Below, piece after piece: positions 17,879-26,732 of a DNA stretch of 64,000 bases. The DNA is taken from positions 3,314,541 through 3,378,540 of the forward strand of contig NZ_CP025135.1 in assembly GCF_002833405.1 (NCBI RefSeq). Reading direction: 5' to 3'. Numbering within the stretch: position 1 is the first letter of the stretch; the number at the start of each line of letters is the position of its first letter. The translations under genes were made by a program, and so were the position numbers. Source of the DNA: Planococcus sp. MB-3u-03 (GTDB lineage Bacteria; Bacillota; Bacilli; Bacillales_A; Planococcaceae). The notes below the pieces were generated by a model. That model searched no databases, had not been told where the DNA came from, and worked only from the letters and a program-made list of their open reading frames with translations.

Positions 17879-17910
17879 AAAAAAGCAGCCGCATTGGCTG
17901 CTTTTTTTAG
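17879..17910 (-). terminator. Terminator after the two-component operon
   Basis: AAAAGCAGCC pairs with GGCTGCTTTT around a 5-nt loop with T tracts on both strands. Confidence 0.85.
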
Positions 17911-17944
17911 TGGAAATCGTGTTTCCAAAGCTCCACCTTAACCC

Positions 17945-18661
17945 TCAAAGATAAGGATCGAGACGATGTGCGTTTTCCGGCGCCACACGGTATTGATAGA
18001 TAGGCCGGCCGACGCCGTAGGTCAAATCTTCCTGCAAATAGCCGATGGCGCTGAGGAATTTCAGGTATTTCCGGACGGAGACCCTGGAAATGTGGGCTGA
18101 CTGCGCCAGTTCATCTGTTGAAAACACCGCAGCTTCGTTCGCCAGGATCACTTGCTGGATGGTCTGCAGCGTTCCTTTTGTCAGCCCTTTCGGCAATGAT
18201 TGCACCGTGGCTGATGTAGAAGTGGCTGGCTGTTTTCTGCCGAGCAGGCTGTCGATTTCTTGCTGGCTGATTTGTTTATTATCGTTCAGTTTATGGAAAT
18301 GTTTTTGGTATTGCAGCAGCGCTTCCTGGAAACGGCTGAACTCGAAGGGCTTGATCAAATAATCGGAAGCCCCGAGCCTCAAGGCGTGCTGGATTTGCTG
18401 GATTTCAGAGGCTGCCGTGATCAAGATGACGTCAAGGTCCTGCTGTTGTTCGCGGAGCATCTGCAAAAATTCGATGCCGGTCAAGCCCGGCATGTGGATG
18501 TCGAGCAAGACCAAATCGATGTCCGACTCCGCGAGGATCGCGATGGCCTGCTGGGCGTTTTCGGCGGCGCCGATCACCTCAAAGCCGTCCATGCGCCCGA
18601 CAAATTGCCGGTTCAAGGCAGCCACCATTGGGTCATCTTCTACTATCATTACCTTAATCAT
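17945..18661 (-). CDS. Response regulator, CitB/DcuR/MalR type
   Basis: Transcriptional regulator of 238 aa. The receiver domain starts MIKVMIVEDDPMVAALN, with phosphoacceptor Asp in LVLLDIHMPGLTG and the conserved Lys in SDYLIKPFEF. The C-terminal part has a helix-turn-helix (SHISRVSVRKYLKFL, preceded by TDELAQ) as in CitT/DcuR regulators of C4-dicarboxylate and citrate genes. ATG 18661 is chosen because the preceding 25 residues of the open frame are only antisense-like extension. It overlaps the kinase stop by 8 bp, so the two are translationally coupled. The probable target is the adjacent 2HCT transporter. Confidence 0.92.
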   Translation of the reverse strand: MIKVMIVEDDPMVAALNRQFVGRMDGFEVIGAAENAQQAIAILAESDIDLVLLDIHMPGLTGIEFLQMLREQQQDLDVILITAASEIQQIQHALRLGASDYLIKPFEFSRFQEALLQYQKHFHKLNDNKQISQQEIDSLLGRKQPATSTSATVQSLPKGLTKGTLQTIQQVILANEAAVFSTDELAQSAHISRVSVRKYLKFLSAIGYLQEDLTYGVGRPIYQYRVAPENAHRLDPYL

Positions 18662-20267
18662 CTGTTTCACCCCTTGCTTCATACGGCAGCACCAACTCGA
18701 ACGTCGTACCTTCGTTTTTCTCGGAGGCCACTTCAATCGAACCTTCGAGTTGGTCTACGCTATTTTTCACCAAATGCAATCCGAATCCGCGGTGGTAGCC
18801 TTCCTTACTGGAGACGCCTTTTTCGAACATTGTTTCCTGCAATTCCTCATCGATCCCCGTTCCTGTATCGCTGATCGTGATCGTCAGCAATTCATCGATA
18901 TAGGAAAACGCGGCATGCACCTGCTTGTGTTCGGTCGCTTGGACATTGTCGATCGCGTTGTCGACCACATTGCCGATGATCGTGATCAACTCGTGCGTGA
19001 CCGCCGGATCGTCCGGTTTTGGGATATCGGTCTCGCAGCTGATCGAAAGATTTACTTGCGCTTCTCTCGCGAAACTGATTTTCCCGAGAATAAAGCCTGC
19101 TAGCACCGGGTCCTTGATGGAGCGCGTCACATTGCCGACTTCTACGGCTTGGTGGTCGACCAACTTCGCGATAAACTGCGACACTTGCTCGTATTGCTCC
19201 ATTTTAATCAAGCCGAGCAAGACATGCAGTTGATTCATGAATTCGTGCGACTGCGCCCGTAAAGTCTCTGCATACATCTCGACGCCGGTCAATTGTTCGG
19301 CAAGCAAGTCGATTTCCGTTTTGTCCCGGAATGTCACCATTGCGCCGATCACTTGGTCATTCACCAATAAAGGCACTTGGTTCGACAAGATCGACAGGCC
19401 ATTAAGCTCCTGCTCTTCATCCAAAACGGTATGTTTTTCAAGCAATACACGGTGCGTCTTGAGGCCTGGCAAAAAGTCATGGATCTCCTTGCCGATCGGC
19501 TCACGGCCCGTGAAGCCCGCTTTTTCGAACAGCTCTCTCGCCGACCGGTTGGCGAGCATGATACGCGAATTTTGATCGATCGCGATAACGCCTTCGTAAA
19601 CGGAATGAAGCATCTGGTTGCGTTCTTCATGGATGCGCGCAATTTCGGGAGGCTCCAGCCCGAACAGGCTCTTTTTGATATATCGCGCTAAAAACAATGC
19701 GCCGATGATGCCGAACAACAAGCCTGTCAGCGAACCGATCCAGATGGTCTGCCGGTTTTGCCCGACCGCCGCTTCTACTTCCTCCAAGGAAATACCGACC
19801 GAGACTGCACCGATTTGATTATCGTCTTCATCAAACACCGGCGTGAACGCACGGACCGATTGCCCGAGCGTCCCTTCCGCCCGCGAGGTGTATTCTTCGC
19901 CTGCTAGCACACGGAGTTCATCGCCACCGGCAAACGCCTTGCCGATATTGTCCGGATTCGGATGCGATTTGCGGATGCCGTCCATGTCCATGACGACGAC
20001 AAACAACACATCTGCGGCTTGTTGCACGGCCAACGCATAATCCTGTATATTCGCTTCCGCCGCTTCCCTCTCCAAGCCTTGGCGAATCACTTGCGACTCT
20101 GCGGCGGTGCGGGAAATGCTGACGGCCTTATCTTCCAGCTGCTGCTCGATCCGGTCGCCCGATGTATCGGCCACCAGCAGATTGGTAATCACGAGCGACA
20201 CCAACACCACCAATAGCACAAACGAGATAATGATTGTACTCAATTTAAATCGTGACAAAAACGCCAT
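18654..20267 (-). CDS. Sensor histidine kinase, DcuS/CitA type
   Basis: Membrane kinase of 537 aa that would sense an external dicarboxylate or citrate. Two membrane segments (about residues 10-30 and 173-195) bracket an extracellular PAS-like (CHASE/PDC) domain containing QAADVLFVVVMDMDGIRKSH. A cytoplasmic PAS domain follows (GVIAIDQNSRIMLANRSA). The phosphoacceptor His is in RAQSHEFMNQLHVLLGLI, and the ATPase has VVDNAIDNV, ISDTGTGID and RGFGLHLVKNSV. ATG 20267 (MAFLSRFKL) is preferred over a codon four residues earlier. It forms an operon with the response regulator. Confidence 0.93.
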   Translation of the reverse strand: MAFLSRFKLSTIIISFVLLVVLVSLVITNLLVADTSGDRIEQQLEDKAVSISRTAAESQVIRQGLEREAAEANIQDYALAVQQAADVLFVVVMDMDGIRKSHPNPDNIGKAFAGGDELRVLAGEEYTSRAEGTLGQSVRAFTPVFDEDDNQIGAVSVGISLEEVEAAVGQNRQTIWIGSLTGLLFGIIGALFLARYIKKSLFGLEPPEIARIHEERNQMLHSVYEGVIAIDQNSRIMLANRSARELFEKAGFTGREPIGKEIHDFLPGLKTHRVLLEKHTVLDEEQELNGLSILSNQVPLLVNDQVIGAMVTFRDKTEIDLLAEQLTGVEMYAETLRAQSHEFMNQLHVLLGLIKMEQYEQVSQFIAKLVDHQAVEVGNVTRSIKDPVLAGFILGKISFAREAQVNLSISCETDIPKPDDPAVTHELITIIGNVVDNAIDNVQATEHKQVHAAFSYIDELLTITISDTGTGIDEELQETMFEKGVSSKEGYHRGFGLHLVKNSVDQLEGSIEVASEKNEGTTFELVLPYEARGETDD

Positions 20268-20361
20268 GATGCACCTCATTCTTTGCTGCGGAAAAGTTCT
20301 TGTAAACAGATGTTTCTACTATAAGCCAAAATTTCAATAAAGAAAATCGTGGAAATGAACC

Positions 20362-20390
20362 AAAAAAACAGCCGCAATATTTGCAGCTGC
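20362..20390 (-). terminator. Terminator after the SDR-like gene
   Basis: On the minus strand CAGCTGCAA pairs with TTGCGGCTG across ATA and is followed by seven T. Confidence 0.75.
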
Positions 20391-20406
20391 TCGTCTTGGT
20401 GAGGAT

Positions 20407-21027
20407 TCAAGTCGCAATCCCCACAGACTTGTTTTCATACTCTGCATTTCCCAGTGCTTTGACGATAAAATGCGCCACATCTGCGCGCGGAATGGTTTTC
20501 GATTTACCCGGAACGCCTTCTTCAGATTCACGGTACTGCCCGCTAAAGGAATCATTGGTCAAGCCCATCGGCCGGACGATCGTATAGGTCAGTCCAGCTT
20601 CTTGAATGGCATCGACAGCGGCGCGGTGATCGATGAGCACCTGCTTCAGCACGCCCATCATCAACTTTCCGCCAATGCCTGGGAGTTCATCGTTAATTCC
20701 TGCAGATGCCGTGTAAACGATGCGCTTGACGCCATGCTGTTGCATGCCAGCCACGATATTTTTCGCCATCGTTTGCAGATCCGCTGACTTTTTCATCCCT
20801 TGATTCGAGCCCAAACAGGATACGACCGCGTCATGGCCGGCAATCGCTGCGGCCACTTGTTCCACGTGGAACGCATCTCCTTGCACTACCGTTAACTTTT
20901 CACCGGTCACTTTCAATTTGTCCGGCGTACGTACAAACGCCGTCACTTCATAGCCTTGCTCCAATGCTTGCTTGACGACCGATTGGCCCACGCCGCCCGT
21001 CGCCCCGAATATGATGATTTTCATCAC
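20407..21027 (-). CDS. NAD(P)-binding atypical SDR (YwnB/NmrA-like)
   Basis: Cytoplasmic Rossmann-fold protein of 206 aa. The nucleotide-binding motif is IIIFGATGGVGQSVVKQAL, followed by VVSCLGSN and the strand VKRIVYTAS typical of NAD(P)H-dependent epimerase or NmrA-like enzymes. The SDR Tyr-x-x-x-Lys pair is not evident, so this is an atypical SDR whose reaction is unknown. Start ATG 21027 and the following ATG are adjacent. A parS-like palindrome lies inside the gene at 20858-20873. The upstream nucleoside hydrolase ends 40 bp away on the same strand, so co-transcription is possible. Confidence 0.82.
   Translation of the reverse strand: MMKIIIFGATGGVGQSVVKQALEQGYEVTAFVRTPDKLKVTGEKLTVVQGDAFHVEQVAAAIAGHDAVVSCLGSNQGMKKSADLQTMAKNIVAGMQQHGVKRIVYTASAGINDELPGIGGKLMMGVLKQVLIDHRAAVDAIQEAGLTYTIVRPMGLTNDSFSGQYRESEEGVPGKSKTIPRADVAHFIVKALGNAEYENKSVGIAT
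20858..20873. promoter_or_regulatory. parS-like site inside the SDR gene
   Basis: TGTTCCACGTGGAACG, offset by one base within this span, matches the Spo0J site TGTTNCACGTGNAACA with one mismatch at the end. The site is on the origin-left arm about 43 kb from the expected dnaA. Confidence 0.55.
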
Positions 21028-21066
21028 GCTTCACCTTGCTTTCTTATGAGTTGTCGAGCTGTCGAA

Positions 21067-22032
21067 TCAACGAGATTCCACGCGGTCCGAAATGACTTTT
21101 ACGGCTTTCACGAATTCCGCAACGAACGCTTCCCGGTCCACACTATGCAAAACATGGACATTCGGCTCCTCCCCCGTGCGGTTCGTGAAATCCACTACCG
21201 TCGCACCCGCCGTAATGCCTTCGAGTGAAGCCTCCACAAAGCAATCCTGTCCTTCAAACAAATCCGGCCGCAGTAAATACATGACTGCACAGACATCGTG
21301 GAAATGAAGCACCTGATCGTAATTCTCCTCATGAAAAGGCGTTCTCTTGATGACATCCAAATAATGGGTGACGAGGCCATACGCCTTCTCCGCAAATTCC
21401 GTGCCGATATCCAAAATGCTCTTAGCTTCTTCCAGCGTCACGAATGCTTTATGCGTCACATCCAAGCCGCTCATGACGACCGGCACGCCCGAGCGGAAGA
21501 CGATTTCGACTGCGTGCGGGTCGACATAGGCATTGAATTCAGCGGACGGCGACATATTGCCGCCGACTGCCGCTCCACCCATCCACGAAATGCGTTCGAT
21601 TTTCGGTTTCACTTCCGGATGCGCCAGCAATAAGGCCGCCACATTCGTCAAAGGGCCCGTTGCCACGATGGTCATTTTCTCCTCGCTCAAAAGCAAAGTT
21701 TCCCGCATCGCAGCAACGGCCGGCCGTTCGCTCACAGGCAAAGTCGGCGGTGGAAACTCAACATTCCCAAACCCGCTTTCTCCGTGGATTTCTTCTGCCA
21801 TTTCGAGTTCGCGGAACATCGGCTTCTCCAAACCGCGCGCCACTTCCACTTCTGCCCCAATATAACTGAGAAACGTGCGTGCATTATAATTCGTCTTGTT
21901 CTGCGAAATATTGCCCGAGCACGTCGTCACCAAGCGCACATCCAACGCGTCATCATGCGCGAACGCCAACGTCAGCATCATCGCATCGTCAATTCCCGGG
22001 TCCGTATCGATCATCATCGGCAATCTGGCCAT
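21067..22032 (-). CDS. Inosine-uridine nucleoside N-ribohydrolase family protein
   Basis: Calcium-dependent nucleoside hydrolase of 321 aa that releases a base and ribose from a nucleoside. The metal and ribose site is PMMIDTDPGIDDAMML near the N-terminus. Further motifs are VATGPLTNVA, the substrate loop MSPSAEFNAYVDPHA and GLDVTHKA. RihA, RihB, RihC and IunH are close relatives, so base preference is open. Salvage of purine or pyrimidine nucleosides is the likely role. No transporter or regulator for nucleosides lies beside it. Confidence 0.9.
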   Translation of the reverse strand: MARLPMMIDTDPGIDDAMMLTLAFAHDDALDVRLVTTCSGNISQNKTNYNARTFLSYIGAEVEVARGLEKPMFRELEMAEEIHGESGFGNVEFPPPTLPVSERPAVAAMRETLLLSEEKMTIVATGPLTNVAALLLAHPEVKPKIERISWMGGAAVGGNMSPSAEFNAYVDPHAVEIVFRSGVPVVMSGLDVTHKAFVTLEEAKSILDIGTEFAEKAYGLVTHYLDVIKRTPFHEENYDQVLHFHDVCAVMYLLRPDLFEGQDCFVEASLEGITAGATVVDFTNRTGEEPNVHVLHSVDREAFVAEFVKAVKVISDRVESR

Positions 22033-22138
22033 CCTTCAAAACCACCTTTTCTACTCTGTTGGTTTTAAGTTTACGCTAGTCAGGGCTTGGAGTGAAATGA
22101 TAGCGAGTTTCTCTATGATTACTCAAGAATCAATCCAT

Positions 22139-22175
22139 ACAAAAAGCCGTCAAAGTCAGGGACCTTGATGGCTTG
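22139..22175 (-). terminator. Terminator after the DUF4230 gene
   Basis: On the minus strand AAGCCATCAAGGTC pairs imperfectly with GACTTTGACGGCTT and is followed by TTT. Confidence 0.6.
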
Positions 22176-22188
22176 TTGGTTATATGTA

Positions 22189-22788
22189 TTAATAAAATTC
22201 GATAATTACTTCGTTATATGCAGGAGTTTCAAGAAGTGCAGTTAAAATCTCTTCTGTGTTTTTGTCTGCTTCTTCCAGGAATCCTTGTTCGATTTTCTCT
22301 TTTTCAAGCTTTTCTTTTTCAAGGTTTATATCCTCTACAATTTTCTGAGAAGGATAGTCCGAGAATAACTCATCTTTGATATCTCTGATTTCCATATTTT
22401 CAGTATCAGCCACATTCTCAAGTATCTCTGCTTTCGGTACTCTAACGACCAATTGCTTTGTGCTCTCGTCGTATGAAGTTTCAATTTCCGAAGCTTTGGA
22501 TCCCGCTTTTATATACCCATCGTATTCAATTAATCTGATTGCTTCTGCAAATTTAATATCCGACACCCCTGGCAAGGAAATGTTCTTATCGGTCTCACTG
22601 ACTATGACATTGCTATACTCATACTCAAGTGATGCCAATTCCGCAATCTTTACGATCTGATCCTTCACCAAGGAGGCATCAGAACTGCTATTGGTAGTGA
22701 CGCCAAATAAACTTGTTTGTGAAAATGCATATCCAGCCGCTGCCCCTATAATTAATACAAAGAATAAAATTCCAATCAATTTTTTCAT
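22189..22788 (-). CDS. DUF4230 membrane-anchored protein
   Basis: Protein of 199 aa with one N-terminal membrane segment (LIGILFFVLIIGAAAGYAF, residues 4-22) and an extracytoplasmic domain. The order ASLVKDQIVKIAELASLEYE, then SDIKFAEAIRLIEYDGYIKAG, then a charged coiled-coil-like stretch rich in EKEKLEKEK, is typical of DUF4230 proteins. Their function is unknown. It may be secreted or bitopic. A terminator follows, and nothing nearby suggests a pathway. Its A+T content is higher than that of the preceding hydrolase gene. Confidence 0.78.
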   Translation of the reverse strand: MKKLIGILFFVLIIGAAAGYAFSQTSLFGVTTNSSSDASLVKDQIVKIAELASLEYEYSNVIVSETDKNISLPGVSDIKFAEAIRLIEYDGYIKAGSKASEIETSYDESTKQLVVRVPKAEILENVADTENMEIRDIKDELFSDYPSQKIVEDINLEKEKLEKEKIEQGFLEEADKNTEEILTALLETPAYNEVIIEFY

Positions 22789-22850
22789 CGTTTAGTTCCC
22801 CCACATATTTAATTCGCTACACTTTCTATGATAGACCTAAGAAGGATTTA

Positions 22851-23339
22851 TTACACATACTGAAAAACAAGTTCGCCTTCTTCTGTGCCTGCTGGTGTAA
22901 ACTCCAGCTTTTTAAGCAATTGGATGGAAGCCAAGTTTTCAGGAGATGTCCCGGCTTTAATTTTGACCCCAGGATATGCCTGTCGAATCCACTGAATCAT
23001 GGCTCTAATCGTTTCATAAGCATAGCCTTGTCTTTTAAACATCGGGTTGATGGTATAGCCAATCCAACAAGCATCGGCTTCCTTTTTAATAAACACATCC
23101 CCCATTAGGGACTCGTCGGCTTTACGGATAATTGCTAATTGAGCACCTTTTTCCACAGATGGTTCTCTTATTAAAATTTCTTCATATTCTTCTCGGGCCA
23201 GACCTTTAAAATATTGAAATTCCATCCATTCAGGATTATTGCGGTATGTAATAAAAGCGTCCAAATCGCTTTCAATAAAAGGCCTGATGTAGCACCTTTT
23301 CGACTCAAAGACAGCTTGCATCCTATTGTCTCTCTTCAT
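22851..23339 (-). CDS. GNAT family N-acetyltransferase
   Basis: Cytoplasmic acetyltransferase of 162 aa, RimJ/RimL-like subgroup. Family landmarks are CYIRPFIESDLDAFITYRNN, MGDVFIKKEADACWIGYTIN, the acetyl-CoA loop MFKRQGYAYETIRAMI, and GTSPENLASIQLLKKLEF, which is the usual N-x-x-S...L-x-K-x-GF region. Related proteins acetylate ribosomal proteins or antibiotics, but the substrate here is not predictable. GAGGAGG lies about 10 nt upstream of the chosen ATG. It is monocistronic. Confidence 0.88.
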   Translation of the reverse strand: MKRDNRMQAVFESKRCYIRPFIESDLDAFITYRNNPEWMEFQYFKGLAREEYEEILIREPSVEKGAQLAIIRKADESLMGDVFIKKEADACWIGYTINPMFKRQGYAYETIRAMIQWIRQAYPGVKIKAGTSPENLASIQLLKKLEFTPAGTEEGELVFQYV

Positions 23340-23371
23340 TTCATGCGCTCCTCCTCATGAACATGCATCTG

Positions 23372-23536
23372 TCACCCTAGTCGTATCTCTTGGATGCTTT
23401 TCCCGTCCAAGAACGCTTGGCCCATCTGTACGAGTGATGCTTCCTCCTGTATATATTCTAACAAGGCAGCGATGAGACCTTTTTCTTCGAATACTTCGAA
23501 TGCCACGAACCCAAATTTCCTACAGTGATCCGAATG
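23372..23536 (-). pseudogene. Unidentified gene remnant, C-terminal fragment
   Basis: An open stretch of 54 codons with no start codon but good coding character: KFGFVAFEVFEEKGLIAALL and, after EYIQ, EEASLVQMGQAFLDGKSI, ending in RLG and a stop. It begins right after an in-frame TAG. It looks like the last 50 residues of a protein whose beginning was lost, perhaps when the flanking SDR gene arrived. I do not recognise the family. Confidence 0.4.
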
Positions 23537-23592
23537 CTATATACTGATTACAAATTCTTTATGACTTTACTATGACGTTTGGAGGAGATCAG

Positions 23593-24342
23593 ATGATGTT
23601 CGAAAACAAAGTAGTGGTTGTTAACGGTGGAACGGATGGAATTGGCAAGGAAGTGGTTCGTTTCTTTTGCAAAGAAGGAGCGACCGTTCATTTTACGGGA
23701 AGAGACCGCGACAAAGGCTCTCAGGTGGAGAAGGAATGCGAGGGTAAAGCTCATTTTTACCAAGTCCATAACGAAAACACAGACGAAATCGAAAGCTTTT
23801 TTAAAGCACTTGAAACTGATGGGCATACTATCGATATTCTCTTCAACAATGCCGGTGTTCTGTCTATCGGAATGGGACCCTTATCTCGCGTAAAACTGGA
23901 TGACTGGAATCAGTTGATTGCCGTCAATCAAACGGCGATTTTCCTCTACATGAAATATGCTTTAGCTGTCATGGGCAAGCAAAAACACGGGGTCGTTATT
24001 AATAATGCGGCGATCCTTGGAAACGATAAGGTCAATCCGATGCTGCCAGCTTATAGCGGAACCAAAGCAGCCGTTGTCGCGATGACCCAAAGCACCGCAC
24101 TGCGCTTTGCCAATCAAGGAATCCGCGTCAACTGCATCTCCCCTGGCCCAACAGAAACTGACCTGGCCATTAAAGCATATAGCGGAAAAGAGAATTATGA
24201 TAAACAATCACAGGGACACCCGAGAGGAAGCTACGGGAAACCAAGTGAGATCGCAGAAGTCGTGCTATTTTTAGCTTCAGATAAAGCATCTTATGTAAAC
24301 GGCGCGGAAATCGTTGTAGATGGTGGTTACTCGTTAAAATAA
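23593..24342 (+). CDS. Short-chain dehydrogenase/reductase
   Basis: Classical SDR oxidoreductase of 249 aa. The cofactor motif is VVNGGTDGIGKEVVRF (TGxxxGxG type with N replacing the usual T), then FNNAGVL. The catalytic residues sit in VINNAAILG and MLPAYSGTKAAVVAMT (Tyr-x-x-x-Lys kept as YSGTK), and the tail is ASYVNGAEIVVDGGYSLK. ATG 23593 is chosen because GGAGGA precedes it by 6-7 nt. The long open frame starts 7 codons earlier without a binding site. It converges on the DUF1846 gene. Substrate unknown. Confidence 0.9.
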   Translation: MMFENKVVVVNGGTDGIGKEVVRFFCKEGATVHFTGRDRDKGSQVEKECEGKAHFYQVHNENTDEIESFFKALETDGHTIDILFNNAGVLSIGMGPLSRVKLDDWNQLIAVNQTAIFLYMKYALAVMGKQKHGVVINNAAILGNDKVNPMLPAYSGTKAAVVAMTQSTALRFANQGIRVNCISPGPTETDLAIKAYSGKENYDKQSQGHPRGSYGKPSEIAEVVLFLASDKASYVNGAEIVVDGGYSLK

Positions 24343-24468
24343 ATAGATTGAGGAAACAAGATAGGGTTAGTTTAACCATTTACTGTAGAGCTTTATTTTG
24401 TTGTCGGGTGAAGTAAAGTTATTTTTTACAGTCTTTCACAAGTAGCGCTTGATTGATTCAATAAAGCA

Positions 24469-24510
24469 AAAAGGTTCATTCTTCTCATTAAGAGAAGAAT
24501 GAACCTTTTC
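24469..24510. terminator. Bidirectional terminator
   Basis: An 18-bp perfect stem (AAAAGGTTCATTCTTCTC and its complement) with a 5-nt loop separates the converging SDR and DUF1846 genes. Confidence 0.85.
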
Positions 24511-24585
24511 AGTAAATACTATAAATGAAAATACATCCGTCTCAGGCTTCTATGGAAGGAGAAAAAGGCAGGTGTTTTCTAAAAT

Positions 24586-26094
24586 CTAATTGTAATATAG
24601 GTTCTCAGTTGGATATACCGGATCATTGGTGATGTCGATTCCAAGTTTCTTAAAGGTCTGTTCGTTTTCTCTATTCAATATAACCGTCGAATGTGCTTGG
24701 GTATCTTTTAAATGTGGCAATTGCTTATAAGCCAGCTCAGAAGTAGGATTGGTGACCGCACTGATTGCCAGTGCAATGAGCACTTCATTGGCGCTTAATG
24801 TCGGGACGCGGCTATTCAAGTCATCGGTTTTCAACCGTTGAATCGTTTGTAAAATCATCGGCGACAATAAATCAATTTCATCGGAAATATTGGTCAATTT
24901 CTTTAACCCATTCAGAATCGCGGCTGCCGAAGCATCCATCAAAGTGGTCGTTCGACCGGTGATCATCTCGCCATTCGGCAGTTCTATCGCAATTACGGCT
25001 TGTAAATTCGTGCTGTCAATTTGTGCTTGGACTTCTTTCGCATAATTACGCGCCGGCAATACAGGTGCCCGATCCTCTTTCTTTAAACCGGTCTCTTCTA
25101 GAATCACTTGCATGTGGCGTACACTGTCTTCATCGGCAAGCCCTTTTTTATAATCGTTCTCTACGACGAAACTGCGCCGAATGATTTCCTGCTTGGCAGC
25201 TTCCTGGACCACGCTATCATCCGTGATGCCCGATTTCAGGCGATTAACCCCCATATCAGTCGGTGAGCTGTAAACAGACTCTTTGCCGGTAATCCTTTCA
25301 ATAATCCGTTTGATGACAGGAAATGTCTCAATATCACGATTGTAATTGACCGCTACTTTCTCATACGCTTCATAATGATAATTATCAATCATGTTTACGT
25401 CTTTTAAATCGACGGTAGCCGCTTCATAAGCGATGTTTACTGGGTGCTTTAACGGCAGGTTCCAAACTGGAAAAGTCTCAAACTTGGCATAGCCGGCTTC
25501 ATTCCCCAGTTTATTCTCATGGTACATTTGGTTAAGGCAGGTGGCGAGCTTTCCGCTGCCCGGGCCAGGGGCCGTTACTACCACGATCGGCTTTGTCGTT
25601 TTAATATAAGGATTTGTCGCAAATCCTTCTTCCCCAAGGACCGCCTCCACGTTTGCCGGATAACCTTCGATTTCGCGGTGAATACAGACGCTAATTCCGC
25701 TTCTCTCAAGCTTTGTCATAAATACTTTGACTGTTGGCTGCCCCTGGTAACGGGTGATCAAAACACTGTTGACAGAAATGCCGTATGCCCGGTATTCATC
25801 GATTAAGCGCAGGACATCTTGGTCATAAGTGATGCCGTAATCTTCACGGACTTTGTTTCGTTCGATGTCTCCAGCGTAGACACAGATGATGATTTCCGCC
25901 TTTTCTTTCAGTGTATGCAATAGTTTGATTTTGGCATCTTCATCAAATCCAGGCAAGACACGCTTGGCATGTTTGTCGCCTATCAATTTTCCGCCAAATT
26001 CCAAGTAAAGTTTATCGTACTGCTGCACCCGCTCCAGGATGTAGGCTGATTGTTCTTGCAAATATTTCTCCGAATCAAATCCAATTTTTTTCAT
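24586..26094 (-). CDS. DUF1846 family protein
   Basis: Large soluble protein of 502 aa that fits the DUF1846 family throughout its length ([20 protein letters not shown] at the start, [20 protein letters not shown], and [19 protein letters not shown]). The segment around GPGSGK suggests a nucleotide- or phosphate-binding loop, but the reaction is not established. ATG 26094 is chosen because AAAGGTGGG precedes it. An in-frame GTG at 26109 would overlap that site. It is the last ordinary gene before the AT-rich insertion at rlmH. Confidence 0.88.
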   Translation of the reverse strand: MKKIGFDSEKYLQEQSAYILERVQQYDKLYLEFGGKLIGDKHAKRVLPGFDEDAKIKLLHTLKEKAEIIICVYAGDIERNKVREDYGITYDQDVLRLIDEYRAYGISVNSVLITRYQGQPTVKVFMTKLERSGISVCIHREIEGYPANVEAVLGEEGFATNPYIKTTKPIVVVTAPGPGSGKLATCLNQMYHENKLGNEAGYAKFETFPVWNLPLKHPVNIAYEAATVDLKDVNMIDNYHYEAYEKVAVNYNRDIETFPVIKRIIERITGKESVYSSPTDMGVNRLKSGITDDSVVQEAAKQEIIRRSFVVENDYKKGLADEDSVRHMQVILEETGLKKEDRAPVLPARNYAKEVQAQIDSTNLQAVIAIELPNGEMITGRTTTLMDASAAAILNGLKKLTNISDEIDLLSPMILQTIQRLKTDDLNSRVPTLSANEVLIALAISAVTNPTSELAYKQLPHLKDTQAHSTVILNRENEQTFKKLGIDITNDPVYPTENLYYN

Positions 26095-26474
26095 TAAGTT
26101 CAGTCCCACCTTTTATACTTCAAACTCTCTTAACTCTAGGGATAAAAACGCCTTAAGAGATACTCCTAAATAAAAATCCACTCTTTATGATTATAAACTT
26201 TTGAAAAAAAGTAAATCGGTCCAATTGCTTCATTGAGTGGCTTATCCTAAAAAGCGCAGTGGCCTCACCGAGGATACATTCAACTAAAATAACAGAACTC
26301 AAATCAATGTTAGCATATCCAAACGATAAAATTCCGCTTCTCTCGGATAGTTTCAATAACTGAATTAATTTGATTTATTGATATAAAGAACGCATGACAA
26401 TTCAGTTTAATAACCGGATTGTCTTTAGCATTTGGACAAGGCATGTATAAGTTAGACTTTATTTAATAGGATAC
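26095..26474. other. Intergenic region left of the rlmH-linked insertion
   Basis: A 380-bp AT-rich gap. The only open frame (26153-26356, minus) has no ribosome binding site and no recognisable protein character. I see no confident promoter or terminator here. Confidence 0.5.
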
Positions 26475-26523
26475 ACCTCATTTACTTATGATAAGTCTCA
26501 CCGTACTGTATATAAATGAGGTG
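26474..26523. repeat. Inverted repeat around the left att-like site
   Basis: CACCTCATTTA at 26474-26484 is repeated in inverted orientation as TAAATGAGGTG at 26513-26523, placing an 11-bp inverted repeat across the left junction. Confidence 0.6.
26475..26493. repeat. Left att-like direct repeat
   Basis: ACCTCATTTACTTATGATA is identical to 29881-29899. Read on the minus strand it continues upstream into GGTGAGACT, a degenerate copy of the rlmH codons GGTGAACCG. Confidence 0.8.
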
Positions 26524-26732
26524 TCGTTTCATCTTTATGTATTTAATAATCTACTCAAGTTAATCTCCAACTTAAGAAGGCTGCCTTTATTGATTCAGAC
26601 CTCTCTAGCTGTATCAGAGGTGACCGAAAAGTGGGGCATATCCCAAGAAAATTTTGGATTAGCAAGATATTTTCGAGTTACCTGTATTAATCCGATTTAT
26701 CTAGTTGCATTGAAATTTGATAGTAATAAAAT

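Noticed and set aside
18260..19103. Plus-strand ORFs opposite the two-component genes
   Set aside because: Antisense shadows of the response regulator and kinase.
24586..26094. DUF1846, SDR and GNAT genes as part of the rlmH-linked element
   Set aside because: They lie outside the direct repeats, and their base composition is closer to the chromosome. I saw no third att copy to their left, though I could not search exhaustively.
26153..26356. 67-codon minus-strand ORF
   Set aside because: No ribosome binding site, no coding character, AT-rich gap.
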